64,000 nt of DNA from Eshraghiella crossota (GCF_025148445.1 NZ_CP102270.1:1847001-1911000), one strand, 5' to 3'; positions 25,827-35,288 are shown, numbered from the stretch's first letter. The notes: generated by a model not told the origin, from the sequence alone. Numbers and translations: made by a program.

Positions 25827-25830
25827 TTAG

Positions 25831-25904
25831 TAGCGGAGAAGGGAGTCGAACCCCTGACACCATGGGTATGAACCATGTGCTCTAGCCATCTGAGCTACTC
25901 CGCC
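25831..25904 (-). tRNA. tRNA-Met (anticodon CAU), elongator type
   Basis: 74-nt cloverleaf, acceptor GGCGGAG/CTCCGCT with a G1-U72 wobble and discriminator A; loop TTCATAC gives CAT. The paired (wobble) 1-72 position argues against the initiator; a lysidine-modified tRNA-Ile is not fully excluded by sequence. Confidence 0.93.
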
Positions 25905-25925
25905 ATATAGAATTATCTGAATAAA

Positions 25926-25998
25926 TGGGACCTACAGGGCTCGAACCTGTGACCCTCTGCTTGTAAGGCAGATGCTCTCCCAGCTGAGCTAAGATCCC
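25926..25998 (-). tRNA. tRNA-Val (anticodon UAC)
   Basis: 73-nt cloverleaf, acceptor GGGATCT/AGGTCCC, anticodon stem TCTGC/GCAGA with loop CTTACAA (anticodon TAC), T-arm GGTTCGAGCC. First gene of a two-tRNA operon with tRNA-Met. Confidence 0.96.
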
Positions 25999-26043
25999 AA
26001 AATTCATATCTATATCGCAGTGCTTTTCGCAACCTGCTTGACT

Positions 26044-26073
26044 ATTATATTACCAAAGTCTTAACTTTGTCAA
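26044..26073 (-). promoter_or_regulatory. Promoter of the tRNA-Val/tRNA-Met operon
   Basis: Consensus -35 TTGACA (26068-26073), 18-nt spacer, consensus -10 TATAAT (26044-26049). It lies between the lipoprotein stop and tRNA-Val. Confidence 0.88.
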
Positions 26074-26091
26074 CACTTTTTTATAAATTAT

Positions 26092-27207
26092 CTAATTTTT
26101 TATTTCACCTATATTTTCTATGTCCCAAAGCAGAATCATACGCTCGTTTTTATCATTAACTGCTTTAATACATAATGTCTGGTCAACTACAAGATAATCT
26201 GCATCCAGCACCTTATAAACCGTAGGAATAACAATCTCGTTACTGAGTACACCTCTTCCCACGTTGTAAAAACGCAGCTTCGTACCCGCTATATATTCGT
26301 CCGATGTAAGAAGATATGGACTTCCGCTGTAAAATTTCATATTATTCTTTTCATGTGCATCATCAAGCGTAAAAATATCTTTAAGTCTCGGTCTGCTGAA
26401 ATTGTATACATACACATCAGCATCTTCTTCTCCCGATGTCGTGAGATAAGCATCTCCCGCACAATACAGTCCATTTTCTGCCTTACAGATTATCGTTCTT
26501 TTCTGATTTCCGATATCAAGTCTTTCGTAAAACGAACCTTTATCTCCACTGCATAGAACAGCTATGTAATTTCCGTTATTCTCTATATATTCTACCTGTA
26601 CATCCTTGTAAACGTCATCATATTCATATACAGAAACGATTTTACCCGTATTAATAATGTATTTGTATATATTATTATCGCCTTTCACTGTACAGTATAA
26701 ACAGTCTCCTCCGTCGGAAACTGCAAAACTTTCCATTTCTAAATCAAAAACAAGATTTTCAAAACTGCCGTTCAAAACATCATAAGAGGTGAAATATCCG
26801 TTGACATAATCATACGAATACACAAATCCCGTGCCTGTAACATTTAATGTTGTATCCATCGAAACAGCATTATCAGTCTTTAAAGAGCTCACTTCACTAC
26901 CCGTAGAAATCTTATATGCAGATAAAACCGACTCTTCATCACCTGTATACAGTACAAGCAATCCGTCATCTCCGTAAGCTTCTATGTCCACAAGGCTGTA
27001 TCCTTCCTTTGAATAAATATCGGTTGCATCATATAATGAGTTCACAGCTTCAAGAGGTTCTCCGGCAATTTTTTTATCAAAACGTGTTATGTTGGATTCA
27101 GATGTTTCGGTAGGGTCGGTGAATGTAATCGACGTTTTATTCCCACATGCCGTAAGCGAAATAGTCATTGCAACGAAAACTATTGTAAAAAGAATTTTTT
27201 TACGCAT
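26092..27207 (-). CDS. Lipoprotein of unknown function next to an ABC exporter
   Basis: A 371-residue lipoprotein: basic MRKKI, hydrophobic stretch and lipobox SLTAC with Cys at about 21. The remainder is beta-rich with regularly spaced strands and many Tyr/Asp residues (for instance DDGLLVLYTGDEESVLSAY and GDCLYCTVKGDNNIYKYI), consistent with a beta-propeller of WD40-like blades; this fold is inferred from pattern only. It follows the ABC permease gene by 18 nt on the same strand, so it may be an accessory surface component of that transporter. A poor match to solute-binding proteins makes an import role unlikely. Confidence 0.7.
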   Translation of the reverse strand: MRKKILFTIVFVAMTISLTACGNKTSITFTDPTETSESNITRFDKKIAGEPLEAVNSLYDATDIYSKEGYSLVDIEAYGDDGLLVLYTGDEESVLSAYKISTGSEVSSLKTDNAVSMDTTLNVTGTGFVYSYDYVNGYFTSYDVLNGSFENLVFDLEMESFAVSDGGDCLYCTVKGDNNIYKYIINTGKIVSVYEYDDVYKDVQVEYIENNGNYIAVLCSGDKGSFYERLDIGNQKRTIICKAENGLYCAGDAYLTTSGEEDADVYVYNFSRPRLKDIFTLDDAHEKNNMKFYSGSPYLLTSDEYIAGTKLRFYNVGRGVLSNEIVIPTVYKVLDADYLVVDQTLCIKAVNDKNERMILLWDIENIGEIKN

Positions 27208-27225
27208 ACCATAATACCTCCTGAT

Positions 27226-28767
27226 TTACTTATTTAATACAAAGGTCCTGTCCGATATCCTATAGACAAGATTTAATGACATTATAACCATAACCGAAGT
27301 CAGGATCCCGGACGCAACAACAAATATAATACTGTCTGCCTTTACAAAAATACATCCATAGCAGAGTGCATACATCAAAAGTGATGGCATATAATATCTG
27401 AAACTTCTTACAGTTCCGTCTGCATTATAAGGCTGGAACATATAATATGTAAATAATCCAAATATTGAAAAAAACAGTCCCATAAAAACAATGCATATAA
27501 TAATCTGTGCGGTAATCACATACACCTGACATATACATCCCAGAATAAGATAAGAAGCAGCCAGTGTGATTATAGGAACCGCATTTATTTTTAAAATATT
27601 ATAAAGACAGAATATAAAATTACCGGCAAGTCCCTCTCCCGTGTTGTCCTTTCTCAATATATGTATATCGCAATTTGTAAACAAATCCCTGCAATACCCG
27701 GAACAATTGCAAAGGCAATACATAACTAAAGCAAGCAAAGGCAATGAATACGATATAACTGTCCCGACAGCATCCTTGTTGCCCATTTCAATAGCAAGAA
27801 CGCCAAGTACAAAGAAAATTGCTATAATTATAACTTTAATCATATTATTATATACTGCTTTTCCCGATGTTCTTTTAAAATAAAGATGAAAAAGTCTCTT
27901 ATCTCCGGTATAGGATTTCATTCCTTCATTGGAATTATAAGATATCCAGTCTTTTTCTCCATCTTCTGTTTCATCAAACTGTTCTTCCGTATATACTCTT
28001 GATATAATTTTTTCGTAATTTCTGTAGGACCATACATAATATGTAAAAACACTTCCGGTTCCAAGTATTGCAGCCACCCATATAGAATCAAAGATTCTTA
28101 TATATGCAGCGGGAACGCAGCCTCTTACATAAGGGACAAAATATGCCACAAACAATCCGGCTAACATAAGCAGGAGAAATGCGCCTTTATGGTCTGCAAA
28201 CCTCTTACCGGTCATCTTAAAGATAAGTATGTTAATGCATTCCCCGACACTCCTTGACAGGCATATAATAATCACAAGATAAAAAGCTTTAACATAATTC
28301 ATGCCAAGAATCGTAAATGCGCTCCAGAATCCAAGCAGTTCCGTAATAAGTCTGTATATAAATTTCACCCTGAAATATATCACAGGTCTGACTCTTAATA
28401 TTTTTATTGTACAATAAGAATCTTTATTAACATCAAAAATGCCCGAATGTATAATTGACCCTACCACGCAGGTAAGAACCAGCGTAAAAAACACAAAGCA
28501 GTCTTCCGTTGAAAAACCGGAAGTTCCCACTGTCGTAATTTTTGAAAAAACCAGCTTTGGTATATACATAAATACCATTACATAAGCATAAATCTTTATA
28601 ATTTTCCATAAGAAAAACAAGAGTTCACCGGTGACAAACAAGCTTGCTTTTTCCCTGCTCTCGTTTTCTTTTTCTTTATAAAAAGGCAGATTTGCTATAA
28701 TATTTCCAAGCATATTCGCATGTCTTACAGCTTCTATCCTGATACATTGGAGATATTCTTTAATCAT
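27226..28767 (-). CDS. Multispanning membrane protein, probable ABC exporter permease
   Basis: About 513 residues with some ten hydrophobic helices in two groups (about 60-230 and 300-500) separated by a hydrophilic loop. No named family was recognised; the size, topology and pairing with an ATPase suggest an ABC-2-type permease. I start at 28767, where GAGG lies 9 nt upstream; an ATG at 28788 in the same frame lacks a ribosome site. The start lies within the last codons of the ATPase gene (8-nt overlap), so the two are translationally coupled. Substrate unknown. Confidence 0.75.
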   Translation of the reverse strand: MIKEYLQCIRIEAVRHANMLGNIIANLPFYKEKENESREKASLFVTGELLFFLWKIIKIYAYVMVFMYIPKLVFSKITTVGTSGFSTEDCFVFFTLVLTCVVGSIIHSGIFDVNKDSYCTIKILRVRPVIYFRVKFIYRLITELLGFWSAFTILGMNYVKAFYLVIIICLSRSVGECINILIFKMTGKRFADHKGAFLLLMLAGLFVAYFVPYVRGCVPAAYIRIFDSIWVAAILGTGSVFTYYVWSYRNYEKIISRVYTEEQFDETEDGEKDWISYNSNEGMKSYTGDKRLFHLYFKRTSGKAVYNNMIKVIIIAIFFVLGVLAIEMGNKDAVGTVISYSLPLLALVMYCLCNCSGYCRDLFTNCDIHILRKDNTGEGLAGNFIFCLYNILKINAVPIITLAASYLILGCICQVYVITAQIIICIVFMGLFFSIFGLFTYYMFQPYNADGTVRSFRYYMPSLLMYALCYGCIFVKADSIIFVVASGILTSVMVIMSLNLVYRISDRTFVLNK

Positions 28768-29449
28768 TACCGGTTTCCTCACTTCCACTTAGAACGGTTC
28801 TGACATCCTCTGCCGGCAATGACAGAATGTGTCCGTCCTCAAAGCATAAAAATTCATCACAGAAAGCTTCAGCTATATCAGGATTTTCCGTCGCAACAAT
28901 AACAATACGATCTTTTTTAAGGTCATCTATAATTGCTTTCATTCTGTTAATGCGTCTCTTATTGCTGTTCTTAACCGGCTCATCAAATATTATAACGGAC
29001 GGTTTTAACAAAATAACAGCCAATACCTGTATCTTACGTTTTTCATTATAAGAATATTCTTTTATAAGGTTGTTTCTCTTCGCAACATTAAGCCCGACCA
29101 TATCAAAATAATCATCAGCCGTTCTGCCTTCTGTTACACAAAGAGGGTGTATTTCTATAAGATAATCAAAAAATTCATAACCTGTCATATATTCCGGAAC
29201 AACCGCAGAATCCGCAACGATTCCGAAATCGCTGTACTTAATTCTATGCTCTTTCCAATCAGCTTCAATACGGATATATCCTGAATCTATGCCCGTTTCC
29301 CCGCATATACACTTGAGGAATGTAGTCTTGCCGTCATCTTTATTTCCTACTATTCCGTATGAAATACCATGGGAAAATGAAAATGATGCACCATCAAGTA
29401 TAGTCTTATCGCCATATTTCTTCTTTAAATCACGAACTACAAGTCTCAA
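28760..29449 (-). CDS. ABC transporter ATP-binding protein with degenerate signature
   Basis: A 229-residue single ATPase domain. Walker A is GNKDDGKTT (about 37-45) and Walker B is SVIIFDEP (about 151-158). The usual LSGGQ signature is replaced by EYSYNEKRKIQV, and after Walker B the D-loop reads VKNSNKRR rather than GLD. It may be a low-activity or atypical ATPase. The start is TTG, with GGAGG 8 nt upstream. It is the first gene of a three-gene unit with the permease and lipoprotein, diverging from the PAP2 gene. Confidence 0.85.
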   Translation of the reverse strand: MRLVVRDLKKKYGDKTILDGASFSFSHGISYGIVGNKDDGKTTFLKCICGETGIDSGYIRIEADWKEHRIKYSDFGIVADSAVVPEYMTGYEFFDYLIEIHPLCVTEGRTADDYFDMVGLNVAKRNNLIKEYSYNEKRKIQVLAVILLKPSVIIFDEPVKNSNKRRINRMKAIIDDLKKDRIVIVATENPDIAEAFCDEFLCFEDGHILSLPAEDVRTVLSGSEETGND

Positions 29450-29523
29450 AATAATATCCTCCGTAAAGCTATATTTATTATATTTTACCCCTTTAATTAT
29501 TTTTTGTAAACTGAATTTAGTTA

Positions 29524-29553
29524 TTGGATTTTTTCAAATTAATATGTTATAAT
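29524..29553 (+). promoter_or_regulatory. Promoter of the PAP2 gene
   Basis: -35 TTGGAT (29524-29529), 18-nt spacer, consensus -10 TATAAT (29548-29553), 36 nt before the start. Confidence 0.65.
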
Positions 29554-29589
29554 AGCTAAGTTTATTTTACATATGAAAGGACAGACGTA

Positions 29590-30234
29590 ATGAAAGCATT
29601 TTTCAAAAAATGGTGGCATGGATTACTGGCTCTTTATACTTTTATATATATGCCATGTTTTCTTTATCTGGAAAGACATGTTACCAGTGAAACCGGATTT
29701 CACGCAATCCATTGTGCTTTAGATGATCATATTCCGTTTGTGGAATATTTCATTATTCCATACTATTCATGGTTCATCTTTATGGCATTTTTTATCATTT
29801 ACTTTTTCATACGTTCCCAGGGTGAGTGTGTAAGAATGGGGGCTGCCCTTATAATCGGCATGTCAATTGCCGTAATTATATATTTTGTATTTCCTAACGG
29901 GCTTGCCGATTTCAGACCGGAGACTTTTCCCCGCGACAATTTCTGTACAGACCTTGTAAAATTACTGCATAAAGCCGACACTCCGACCAATGTCCTGCCA
30001 AGTCTGCATGTATATAATACTTTGGTTATAGAATTCGCTGTATTCAATTCAAAGACTTTCGGCAGACATAAGAAAAAAGTATGTATCATAACAGCAATCT
30101 GGGGCTTATTAATATGCGTATCAACAGTTTTCTTAAAACAGCATTCAGTATATGACGTATTGGCTGCAATAGTTCTTGCCGCAATCATTTATCCGATAAC
30201 ATACAAAACAAAATTTTTCAAAAAAATCCAGTAA
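29590..30234 (+). CDS. PAP2-family membrane phosphatase
   Basis: A 214-residue integral membrane protein with about six helices and type 2 phosphatidic acid phosphatase motifs: PSLHVYN (137-143) and KQHSVYDV (183-190), with the catalytic histidines H140 and H185. A preceding lysine-type first motif is weak. Such enzymes dephosphorylate lipid phosphates such as phosphatidate or undecaprenyl diphosphate, or transfer phospho-head-groups; the variant C-terminal pattern resembles the inositol-phosphorylceramide-synthase-like branch. GAAAGGA precedes the start. Own promoter and terminator. Confidence 0.85.
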   Translation: MKAFFKKWWHGLLALYTFIYMPCFLYLERHVTSETGFHAIHCALDDHIPFVEYFIIPYYSWFIFMAFFIIYFFIRSQGECVRMGAALIIGMSIAVIIYFVFPNGLADFRPETFPRDNFCTDLVKLLHKADTPTNVLPSLHVYNTLVIEFAVFNSKTFGRHKKKVCIITAIWGLLICVSTVFLKQHSVYDVLAAIVLAAIIYPITYKTKFFKKIQ

Positions 30235-30239
30235 AAAAT

Positions 30240-30282
30240 AATGCACATCCGATACCGGCACCGGCAAAGGATGTGCATTTTT
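30240..30282 (+). terminator. Bidirectional terminator between PAP2 and GT2 genes
   Basis: AATGCACATCC/GGATGTGCATT stem with a CCGG-containing loop, followed by T5; the complementary strand also has TATTTT after the stem for the convergent GT2 gene. Confidence 0.87.
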
Positions 30283-30292
30283 AAGTATATAT

Positions 30293-31312
30293 TTAGTTAA
30301 AATTAAAAACCTTCTTAGCAATTCTATATATTCCCGTTGTAAGTAACCTTCCTGTTCTTCCCGGAATATTTATAAAAAATCCCATAGGATTTCTCTTAAG
30401 TTTTCTGTAGGTCTCAGGATGAGAGCTCTTAAGATATTTCCATAAATCTTTTTTCTTCTCATAATTCTCTTCCTTTTTGGAAAGATAACACATTACTGAA
30501 GAAATTGCCGTTATTATTTCAAGATAATGCTGCATATACTTCCTGCATTTACTGCTTTCAATAATATCCGGATTATAATAATCAATAAGGAGTCTGTTGA
30601 CCCTTAACTGTTGGTCTATTCTTTTAATCATGACATTTTCATGTACGGACTGGTCATCCCTTCCGATAAAGTACCAGTAAAAATTAACATCCGCATAATA
30701 CATGCTTTTGACATAAGGAAATGGCTGGAAAACAAAAATATTATCCACATAGAAAGTATGTTTTGGAAGTACAAGTCCACACTCTCTCAGTAACTCCGTC
30801 CTATAAATTACAGAATGCATTATTATGTACTGGTCCTGTCTGAAATGTCCCATATCTTCCCATGTAAAATATGTATCCGTAGGAAGAATGCTTGTATATC
30901 TCATAACTTTCTTACGCTTAACGCCTGCTTTATCGTATACATAATTGGATATAAGCATATCAAGAGGATGTTCTTCAAGAATAGCCTTGCGCATAATATC
31001 AAGCAGTTTAAGATATGCTTCCCTGCCGACCCTGTCGTCACTGTCAACTACCTTGAAAAAATATCCTGCTGCGTTCTTAAGACCTGTATTGACAGCTTCT
31101 CCGTGCCCGCCGTTTTCCTGATGAATTACTTTACATATTCTTGGATATTTCTTTTCGTAATTATCAGCAATTTCTGCAGTTCTGTCTGTAGAACCGTCAT
31201 CTACTATGATAATTTCTACATCCTCACCGCCCACAAGCAGGGATTCTATGCATCTTTTCATATATGCTTCTGAATTATAACAAGGAACTGCTATTGAAAG
31301 TATTTTTTTCAT
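30293..31312 (-). CDS. Family 2 glycosyltransferase
   Basis: Cytoplasmic GT-A-fold sugar transferase, 339 residues. SIAVPCYNSEAYMKRCIESLL at the N-terminus, VEIIIVDDGSTDRT (about 32-45) for nucleotide binding, HQENGGHGEAVNTGL (about 64-78) and the metal-binding FKVVDSDDRV (about 87-96) are typical. The C-terminal 130 residues carry no membrane helix. Donor and acceptor cannot be told; likely a cell-surface glycan enzyme. Monocistronic, convergent with PAP2. Confidence 0.9.
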   Translation of the reverse strand: MKKILSIAVPCYNSEAYMKRCIESLLVGGEDVEIIIVDDGSTDRTAEIADNYEKKYPRICKVIHQENGGHGEAVNTGLKNAAGYFFKVVDSDDRVGREAYLKLLDIMRKAILEEHPLDMLISNYVYDKAGVKRKKVMRYTSILPTDTYFTWEDMGHFRQDQYIIMHSVIYRTELLRECGLVLPKHTFYVDNIFVFQPFPYVKSMYYADVNFYWYFIGRDDQSVHENVMIKRIDQQLRVNRLLIDYYNPDIIESSKCRKYMQHYLEIITAISSVMCYLSKKEENYEKKKDLWKYLKSSHPETYRKLKRNPMGFFINIPGRTGRLLTTGIYRIAKKVFNFN

Positions 31313-31345
31313 AATAACCTCTCTCCAACAAAAGATTTGATTTTT

Positions 31346-32200
31346 TTATATTTTAGTACGTTTAACCTTATTGTCAATGACGAATAAGATAACAAACAAT
31401 ATGGCAAGTGTCACAACAGATACGAGTGCCAACAATCCCACTGTAAGATTAAATTCTACTCCGGGAAGGAAATTGGTAAGCATGACTGATATGAAATTTG
31501 CCGAAACATGGAAAATTACCGGTGCCCATATCGTCTTGAAAATCTCATAAATAAAAGCAAGTATCACTCCGATTGGGAATGCATACACAAACTGCACAAG
31601 ATTGCCGTGAATAAGTCCAAATACCAGACCTGATATAACCATCGCCCATACTGCAGGTGTTACATTCCTCAGACGTTTAAAAATAAGTCCCCGGAATAAA
31701 AGCTCTTCCACTATCGGTGCCGCTATTGCAGATGCCATTATCTGTACAAAAAGATTACCTGAATAAGTAATTTTCTCTACAGCCTGATATGCTTTGGAAA
31801 ATTTCTCAATTCCGGATAGCGAAACAAGTCCGTTAAAACCTATAGCCGCACATATTCCTGCAGGTACAAGCAGAATAAGCCATGTCTTACGGTAATCCGT
31901 ATATTTAAAATCTCTCTCATAGTATACGTCAAGTCTCGTATCCACTTTCATTATCCAAAGATAAAGCGGAATAAGAACAACACCTCTTATAAGGGTAAAA
32001 TACAATGCTTTTCCTGTAAGAAATGCTGTAGCTGCGTCAACTATTCCCTGTTCACTCAGATTCTCAAATGCACCGCTTTGCATCTTAACCGCAAAATATA
32101 CTATGGTTGCACCCAGTTCTATAATCAATTCCACTCCTAAAAAAATAAGAAGCGGATAAATAAGTCTCCATATAAGACTTCCTGTTCGTTCTTTTTTCAT
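31346..32200 (-). CDS. CPBP-family intramembrane metalloprotease
   Basis: A 284-residue membrane protein with about eight helices and the CAAX-protease/bacteriocin-processing (CPBP, Abi) signature: EELLFRGLIFKRL (about 165-177, catalytic Glu-Glu and Arg) and FGLIHGNLVQFVYAF (about 195-209, metal-binding His). In Gram-positive bacteria these process or confer immunity to peptides, or modify membrane signalling; target unknown here. AAGGAAG precedes the ATG. It follows the Mrp-like ATPase gene by 9 nt, so co-transcription is likely. Confidence 0.88.
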   Translation of the reverse strand: MKKERTGSLIWRLIYPLLIFLGVELIIELGATIVYFAVKMQSGAFENLSEQGIVDAATAFLTGKALYFTLIRGVVLIPLYLWIMKVDTRLDVYYERDFKYTDYRKTWLILLVPAGICAAIGFNGLVSLSGIEKFSKAYQAVEKITYSGNLFVQIMASAIAAPIVEELLFRGLIFKRLRNVTPAVWAMVISGLVFGLIHGNLVQFVYAFPIGVILAFIYEIFKTIWAPVIFHVSANFISVMLTNFLPGVEFNLTVGLLALVSVVTLAILFVILFVIDNKVKRTKI

Positions 32201-32209
32201 ATATCTTCC

Positions 32210-33007
32210 TTATAATAAATTTGAAAGGTCCATATCAATATCCTGTGTGACCGGAATTCCTTTATCTTCGCACTGTGCCACTTCAGGGATAATAGGAATC
32301 CTTGCAATAACCGTGGTGTTAAGCTCCTTAGCGAGCTTTTCAGCTGTGCTTTTTCCGAATATTTCATATATTCTGTCACAGTCTTCACACTTAAAATAAC
32401 TATAGTTTTCAATAATTCCCAGTAAAGGAACTGACATCTTCGATGCCATATTAACAGCTTTCATAACTATCATTTTAACAAGATTCTGCGGAGATGTAAC
32501 CATAACCACTCCGTCTATAGGAATTGACTGGTATACCGTAAGCGGAACATCTCCTGTTCCCGGCGGCATATCTATAAGCAGATAATCAAGACTGCCCCAT
32601 ATTACATCACTGTAAAACTGTTTGATAATTGAGGCCACAACCGGTCCTCTGTATATGACCGGGGTCTCTTCACTGTCAAGCAAAAGATTCATTGAAATAA
32701 TCTTTATGCCCTCCTGTGATACCATAGGATATATACCATTTTCATCAGATAATACCTTGCCGTGGATACCAAACATTGCCGGAACCGAAGGTCCCGTTAC
32801 ATCAGCATCCATTATTCCAACGCTGTATCCCATTGAAGCAAGCCTTCTGGCAATGAGCGCTGTTACCGTAGATTTACCAACGCCGCCTTTACCGCTTATT
32901 ATGCCGATAATCTTATGAATTGAACTCTCTTTATTAAGAGGAGCCTTACGAATTCCGCAACTTTCTCTACTCTTACATTCTTCACAGCCAGAATTACATT
33001 CGCTCAT
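32210..33007 (-). CDS. Mrp/ApbC/NBP35-type iron-sulfur cluster carrier ATPase
   Basis: Soluble P-loop ATPase (265 residues) that carries or inserts iron-sulfur clusters. N-terminal cysteine group CNSGCEECKSRESCG (4-18) resembles the NBP35 cluster-binding motif. The deviant Walker A is SGKGGVGKST (about 38-47), followed by IMDADVTGPSVPAMFG, and the bridging-cluster CXXC is FKCEDCDR near 208-215. AGGAGG precedes the ATG. The CPBP protease gene follows. Confidence 0.92.
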   Translation of the reverse strand: MSECNSGCEECKSRESCGIRKAPLNKESSIHKIIGIISGKGGVGKSTVTALIARRLASMGYSVGIMDADVTGPSVPAMFGIHGKVLSDENGIYPMVSQEGIKIISMNLLLDSEETPVIYRGPVVASIIKQFYSDVIWGSLDYLLIDMPPGTGDVPLTVYQSIPIDGVVMVTSPQNLVKMIVMKAVNMASKMSVPLLGIIENYSYFKCEDCDRIYEIFGKSTAEKLAKELNTTVIARIPIIPEVAQCEDKGIPVTQDIDMDLSNLL

Positions 33008-33082
33008 TCAATAATACCTCCTGCCGGAATATTTACATAGCCTTATGTAATATTATACCTCTTAATATAAATAAAATCAAAT

Positions 33083-33871
33083 TTATCTTCTTTTTTTTCT
33101 TGATCTGAAGGACGGATTGGCAAGAATGCTTAAAAGATTAATAAATTCATTTTTAAAAGTCATTGAACCACCTGCTCCGTTTACTGTAGCTTTCGCCGCG
33201 TTTTCTCCCACATAATTAACTGTTCTGACTGCTGCTGCAACGCTTTCAATATTTCTTTCAATTGCAAGAAATCCTGCAATTATTACAGTTGACATACAGC
33301 CGCCTCCTGTTATTCCCTTAAAAAACGGTGTTCCACCGTGGACCTCATAAATGCTTTCCCCGTCGCTTACAAGGTCTGTTTCTCCCGAAACTACAATAAT
33401 TGTATTATATTTTTTTGCCAGTTTTTTTAACATATCATCGGATATGCTTTCCCCATTTTTTGCATCCACGCCTTTAGATATTGTTTCATCCAGTGCAAGT
33501 GCCTTAATTTCCGAAACATTGCCCCTTATACATGTGGGGTGACATTCTTCTATAAGTTTCAGGCACAGGCTGCGTCTGTAGGAAGAAGATGCAACACCCA
33601 CCGGGTCTATCACCACGGGATGTCCCAGCGAATTCGCTTTTCTTCCTGCAATCAGCATTGCTTCAAAATTCTCAATCGCACCCATATTGCACACCAGTGC
33701 ATCACTTCCGGAAGTTATTTCTTTAACCTCCATCTCATGATGCGCCATTACAGGTGACGCTCCTATCGCCAACAGGACATTGGCGCAGTCATTGACCGTC
33801 ACAATATTGGTTATGCAATGTATTATCGGTTTCTTTTCAGCAATTTTTGAAAAAATATCAGCCCATGCCAT
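33083..33871 (-). CDS. thiM: Hydroxyethylthiazole kinase
   Basis: Phosphorylates 4-methyl-5-(2-hydroxyethyl)thiazole for thiamine salvage. Family motifs: HCITNIVTVNDCANVLLAIGASPVMA near 19-44, VCNMGAI near 60, VIDPVGVASSSYR near 87-99, RGNVSEIKAL near 115 and GGGCMSTVIIAGFLA near 193-207 with the catalytic cysteine. Length 262 is usual. Last gene of the thiC-thiE-thiD-thiW-thiM operon, 11 nt after thiW. Confidence 0.95.
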   Translation of the reverse strand: MAWADIFSKIAEKKPIIHCITNIVTVNDCANVLLAIGASPVMAHHEMEVKEITSGSDALVCNMGAIENFEAMLIAGRKANSLGHPVVIDPVGVASSSYRRSLCLKLIEECHPTCIRGNVSEIKALALDETISKGVDAKNGESISDDMLKKLAKKYNTIIVVSGETDLVSDGESIYEVHGGTPFFKGITGGGCMSTVIIAGFLAIERNIESVAAAVRTVNYVGENAAKATVNGAGGSMTFKNEFINLLSILANPSFRSRKKRR

Positions 33872-33882
33872 AATAAATCCTC

Positions 33883-34395
33883 CTAAGAGTTCAGTTCACT
33901 CTTTATTTTATCCAGTACACCTGTCTGTTTAAGCGGTACGGTTATTAATACTGCTAACAAAGTTCCTCCCGCCGTACTTATAAGAAAAGGTACAACAAAT
34001 GTGAACAAAGCCGCACCCTTACTACCCATTATAAAAGCTGCCACAGGATATGACAACATTCCGCCTATAACGGCGGTTCCGAATACCTCTCCTATATAAG
34101 CCGCAGGTAATTTCTTTATATAATGATACAAAAGTCCTGCTAAAAGTGCTCCGCACATACTCCCCGGGAATGCAAGCAAGGTTCCTAACCCCAGAAGATT
34201 TCTTATAAGGCTTGATACGAATGCAGCCGCAACGCCATATCCCGGTCCGAGAATAACGGCACAAAGCACATTTATAAGGTGCTGTACAGGTGCACATTTT
34301 GACCCAAAAACAGGGAATGAAAATAATGAACCCACAACTGCCACGGCAGCAAAAACTGCGGTTAATACAAGTTTCTTTAATTTAATTTTTTCCAT
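33883..34395 (-). CDS. thiW: Thiazole-precursor transporter S-component ThiW
   Basis: A 170-residue membrane protein with about five helices and the ECF-transporter substrate-binding pattern of ThiW (KLVLTAVFAAVAVVGS at the N-terminus, KCAPVQHLINVLCAVILGPGYG near 32-53, LIRNLLGLGTLLAFPGSMCGALLAGL near 63-88). It should work with a shared energizing module encoded elsewhere to import the thiazole moiety. Location between thiD and the thiazole kinase gene thiM fits that use. AAGGA precedes the ATG. Confidence 0.9.
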   Translation of the reverse strand: MEKIKLKKLVLTAVFAAVAVVGSLFSFPVFGSKCAPVQHLINVLCAVILGPGYGVAAAFVSSLIRNLLGLGTLLAFPGSMCGALLAGLLYHYIKKLPAAYIGEVFGTAVIGGMLSYPVAAFIMGSKGAALFTFVVPFLISTAGGTLLAVLITVPLKQTGVLDKIKSELNS

Positions 34396-34434
34396 TTTTC
34401 CTTCTTCCCATTACCTTTAAGAATCCGGAATATC

Positions 34435-35217
34435 TTATTTTATCATAAAGCCATGGTTCATCGGTCCGCTCCCTTTGCCAAGGTCAAGCATGGCGTTAAG
34501 TGCTCCCGATATATACTCTTTTGCTTTCTTTACAGAATCTACAAGAGAAAAACCTTTTGCAAGATTGGCTGCAATCGCAGAGGAAAGGGTGCATCCCGTT
34601 CCGTGTGTGTTGGGATTATCAATTCTTTTTCCCTGAAACCATGTGATGTTTTTGCCGTCTGCTAAAAGGTCATTGGCATCATTGAGATTATGCCCTCCTT
34701 TGAGCAGGACCGCACAGTGATTTTCTTCCGATATTCTTACTGCCGCCGCCTCCATATCCTCTTTTGAGGAAATTTTCATTCCGGAAAGGACTTCCGCCTC
34801 CGGAATATTAGGTGTCACAACCGCAGCTATAGGTAATAATTCTTTTTTTAATGTATCGATTGCGTCGTCGCTAATCAGTTTTGCCCCGCTTGTGGCTACC
34901 ATTACAGGATCAAGAACAATATTCTTTGCTTTGTATTTTATAAGAGCGTCCTTTACTGTTTTAATAAGTTCCTTTGAGGCAATCATACCGATTTTGACTG
35001 AATCAGGGTAGATATCCGTGAAAATACATTCCAGCTGTTCTTTTAAAAAGCTGCTGCTCACCTCCATAATATCTTTTACGCCGGTTGTATTCTGGGCTGT
35101 AAGAGCTGTAACGGCACTCATGGCATATACGCCGTTTACCGTCATAGTCTTAATATCTGCCTGTATTCCGGCGCCTCCGCAGGAATCACTGCCTGCGATT
35201 GTTAATGCTGTTTTCAT
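34435..35217 (-). CDS. thiD: Hydroxymethylpyrimidine/phosphomethylpyrimidine kinase
   Basis: Makes HMP pyrophosphate for thiamine synthesis. Ribokinase-like fold with TIAGSDSCGGAGIQADIKT at the N-terminus, ALTAQNTTGV near 41-50, VLDPVMVATSGAKLI, and the anion-hole/catalytic NTHGTGCTLSSAIAANLAKG near 200-219. I start at 35217 (MKTALTIAG), which has GGAGG 11 nt upstream; an ATG at 35235 in the same frame has no ribosome site. Third gene of the thiamine operon. Confidence 0.94.
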   Translation of the reverse strand: MKTALTIAGSDSCGGAGIQADIKTMTVNGVYAMSAVTALTAQNTTGVKDIMEVSSSFLKEQLECIFTDIYPDSVKIGMIASKELIKTVKDALIKYKAKNIVLDPVMVATSGAKLISDDAIDTLKKELLPIAAVVTPNIPEAEVLSGMKISSKEDMEAAAVRISEENHCAVLLKGGHNLNDANDLLADGKNITWFQGKRIDNPNTHGTGCTLSSAIAANLAKGFSLVDSVKKAKEYISGALNAMLDLGKGSGPMNHGFMIK

Positions 35218-35288
35218 ATCAGTATTTACCTCCATGCATTAATTTTGTATAGCGACATAAAGTGGTGCCCCCGGCATGCCGCTGTGTT

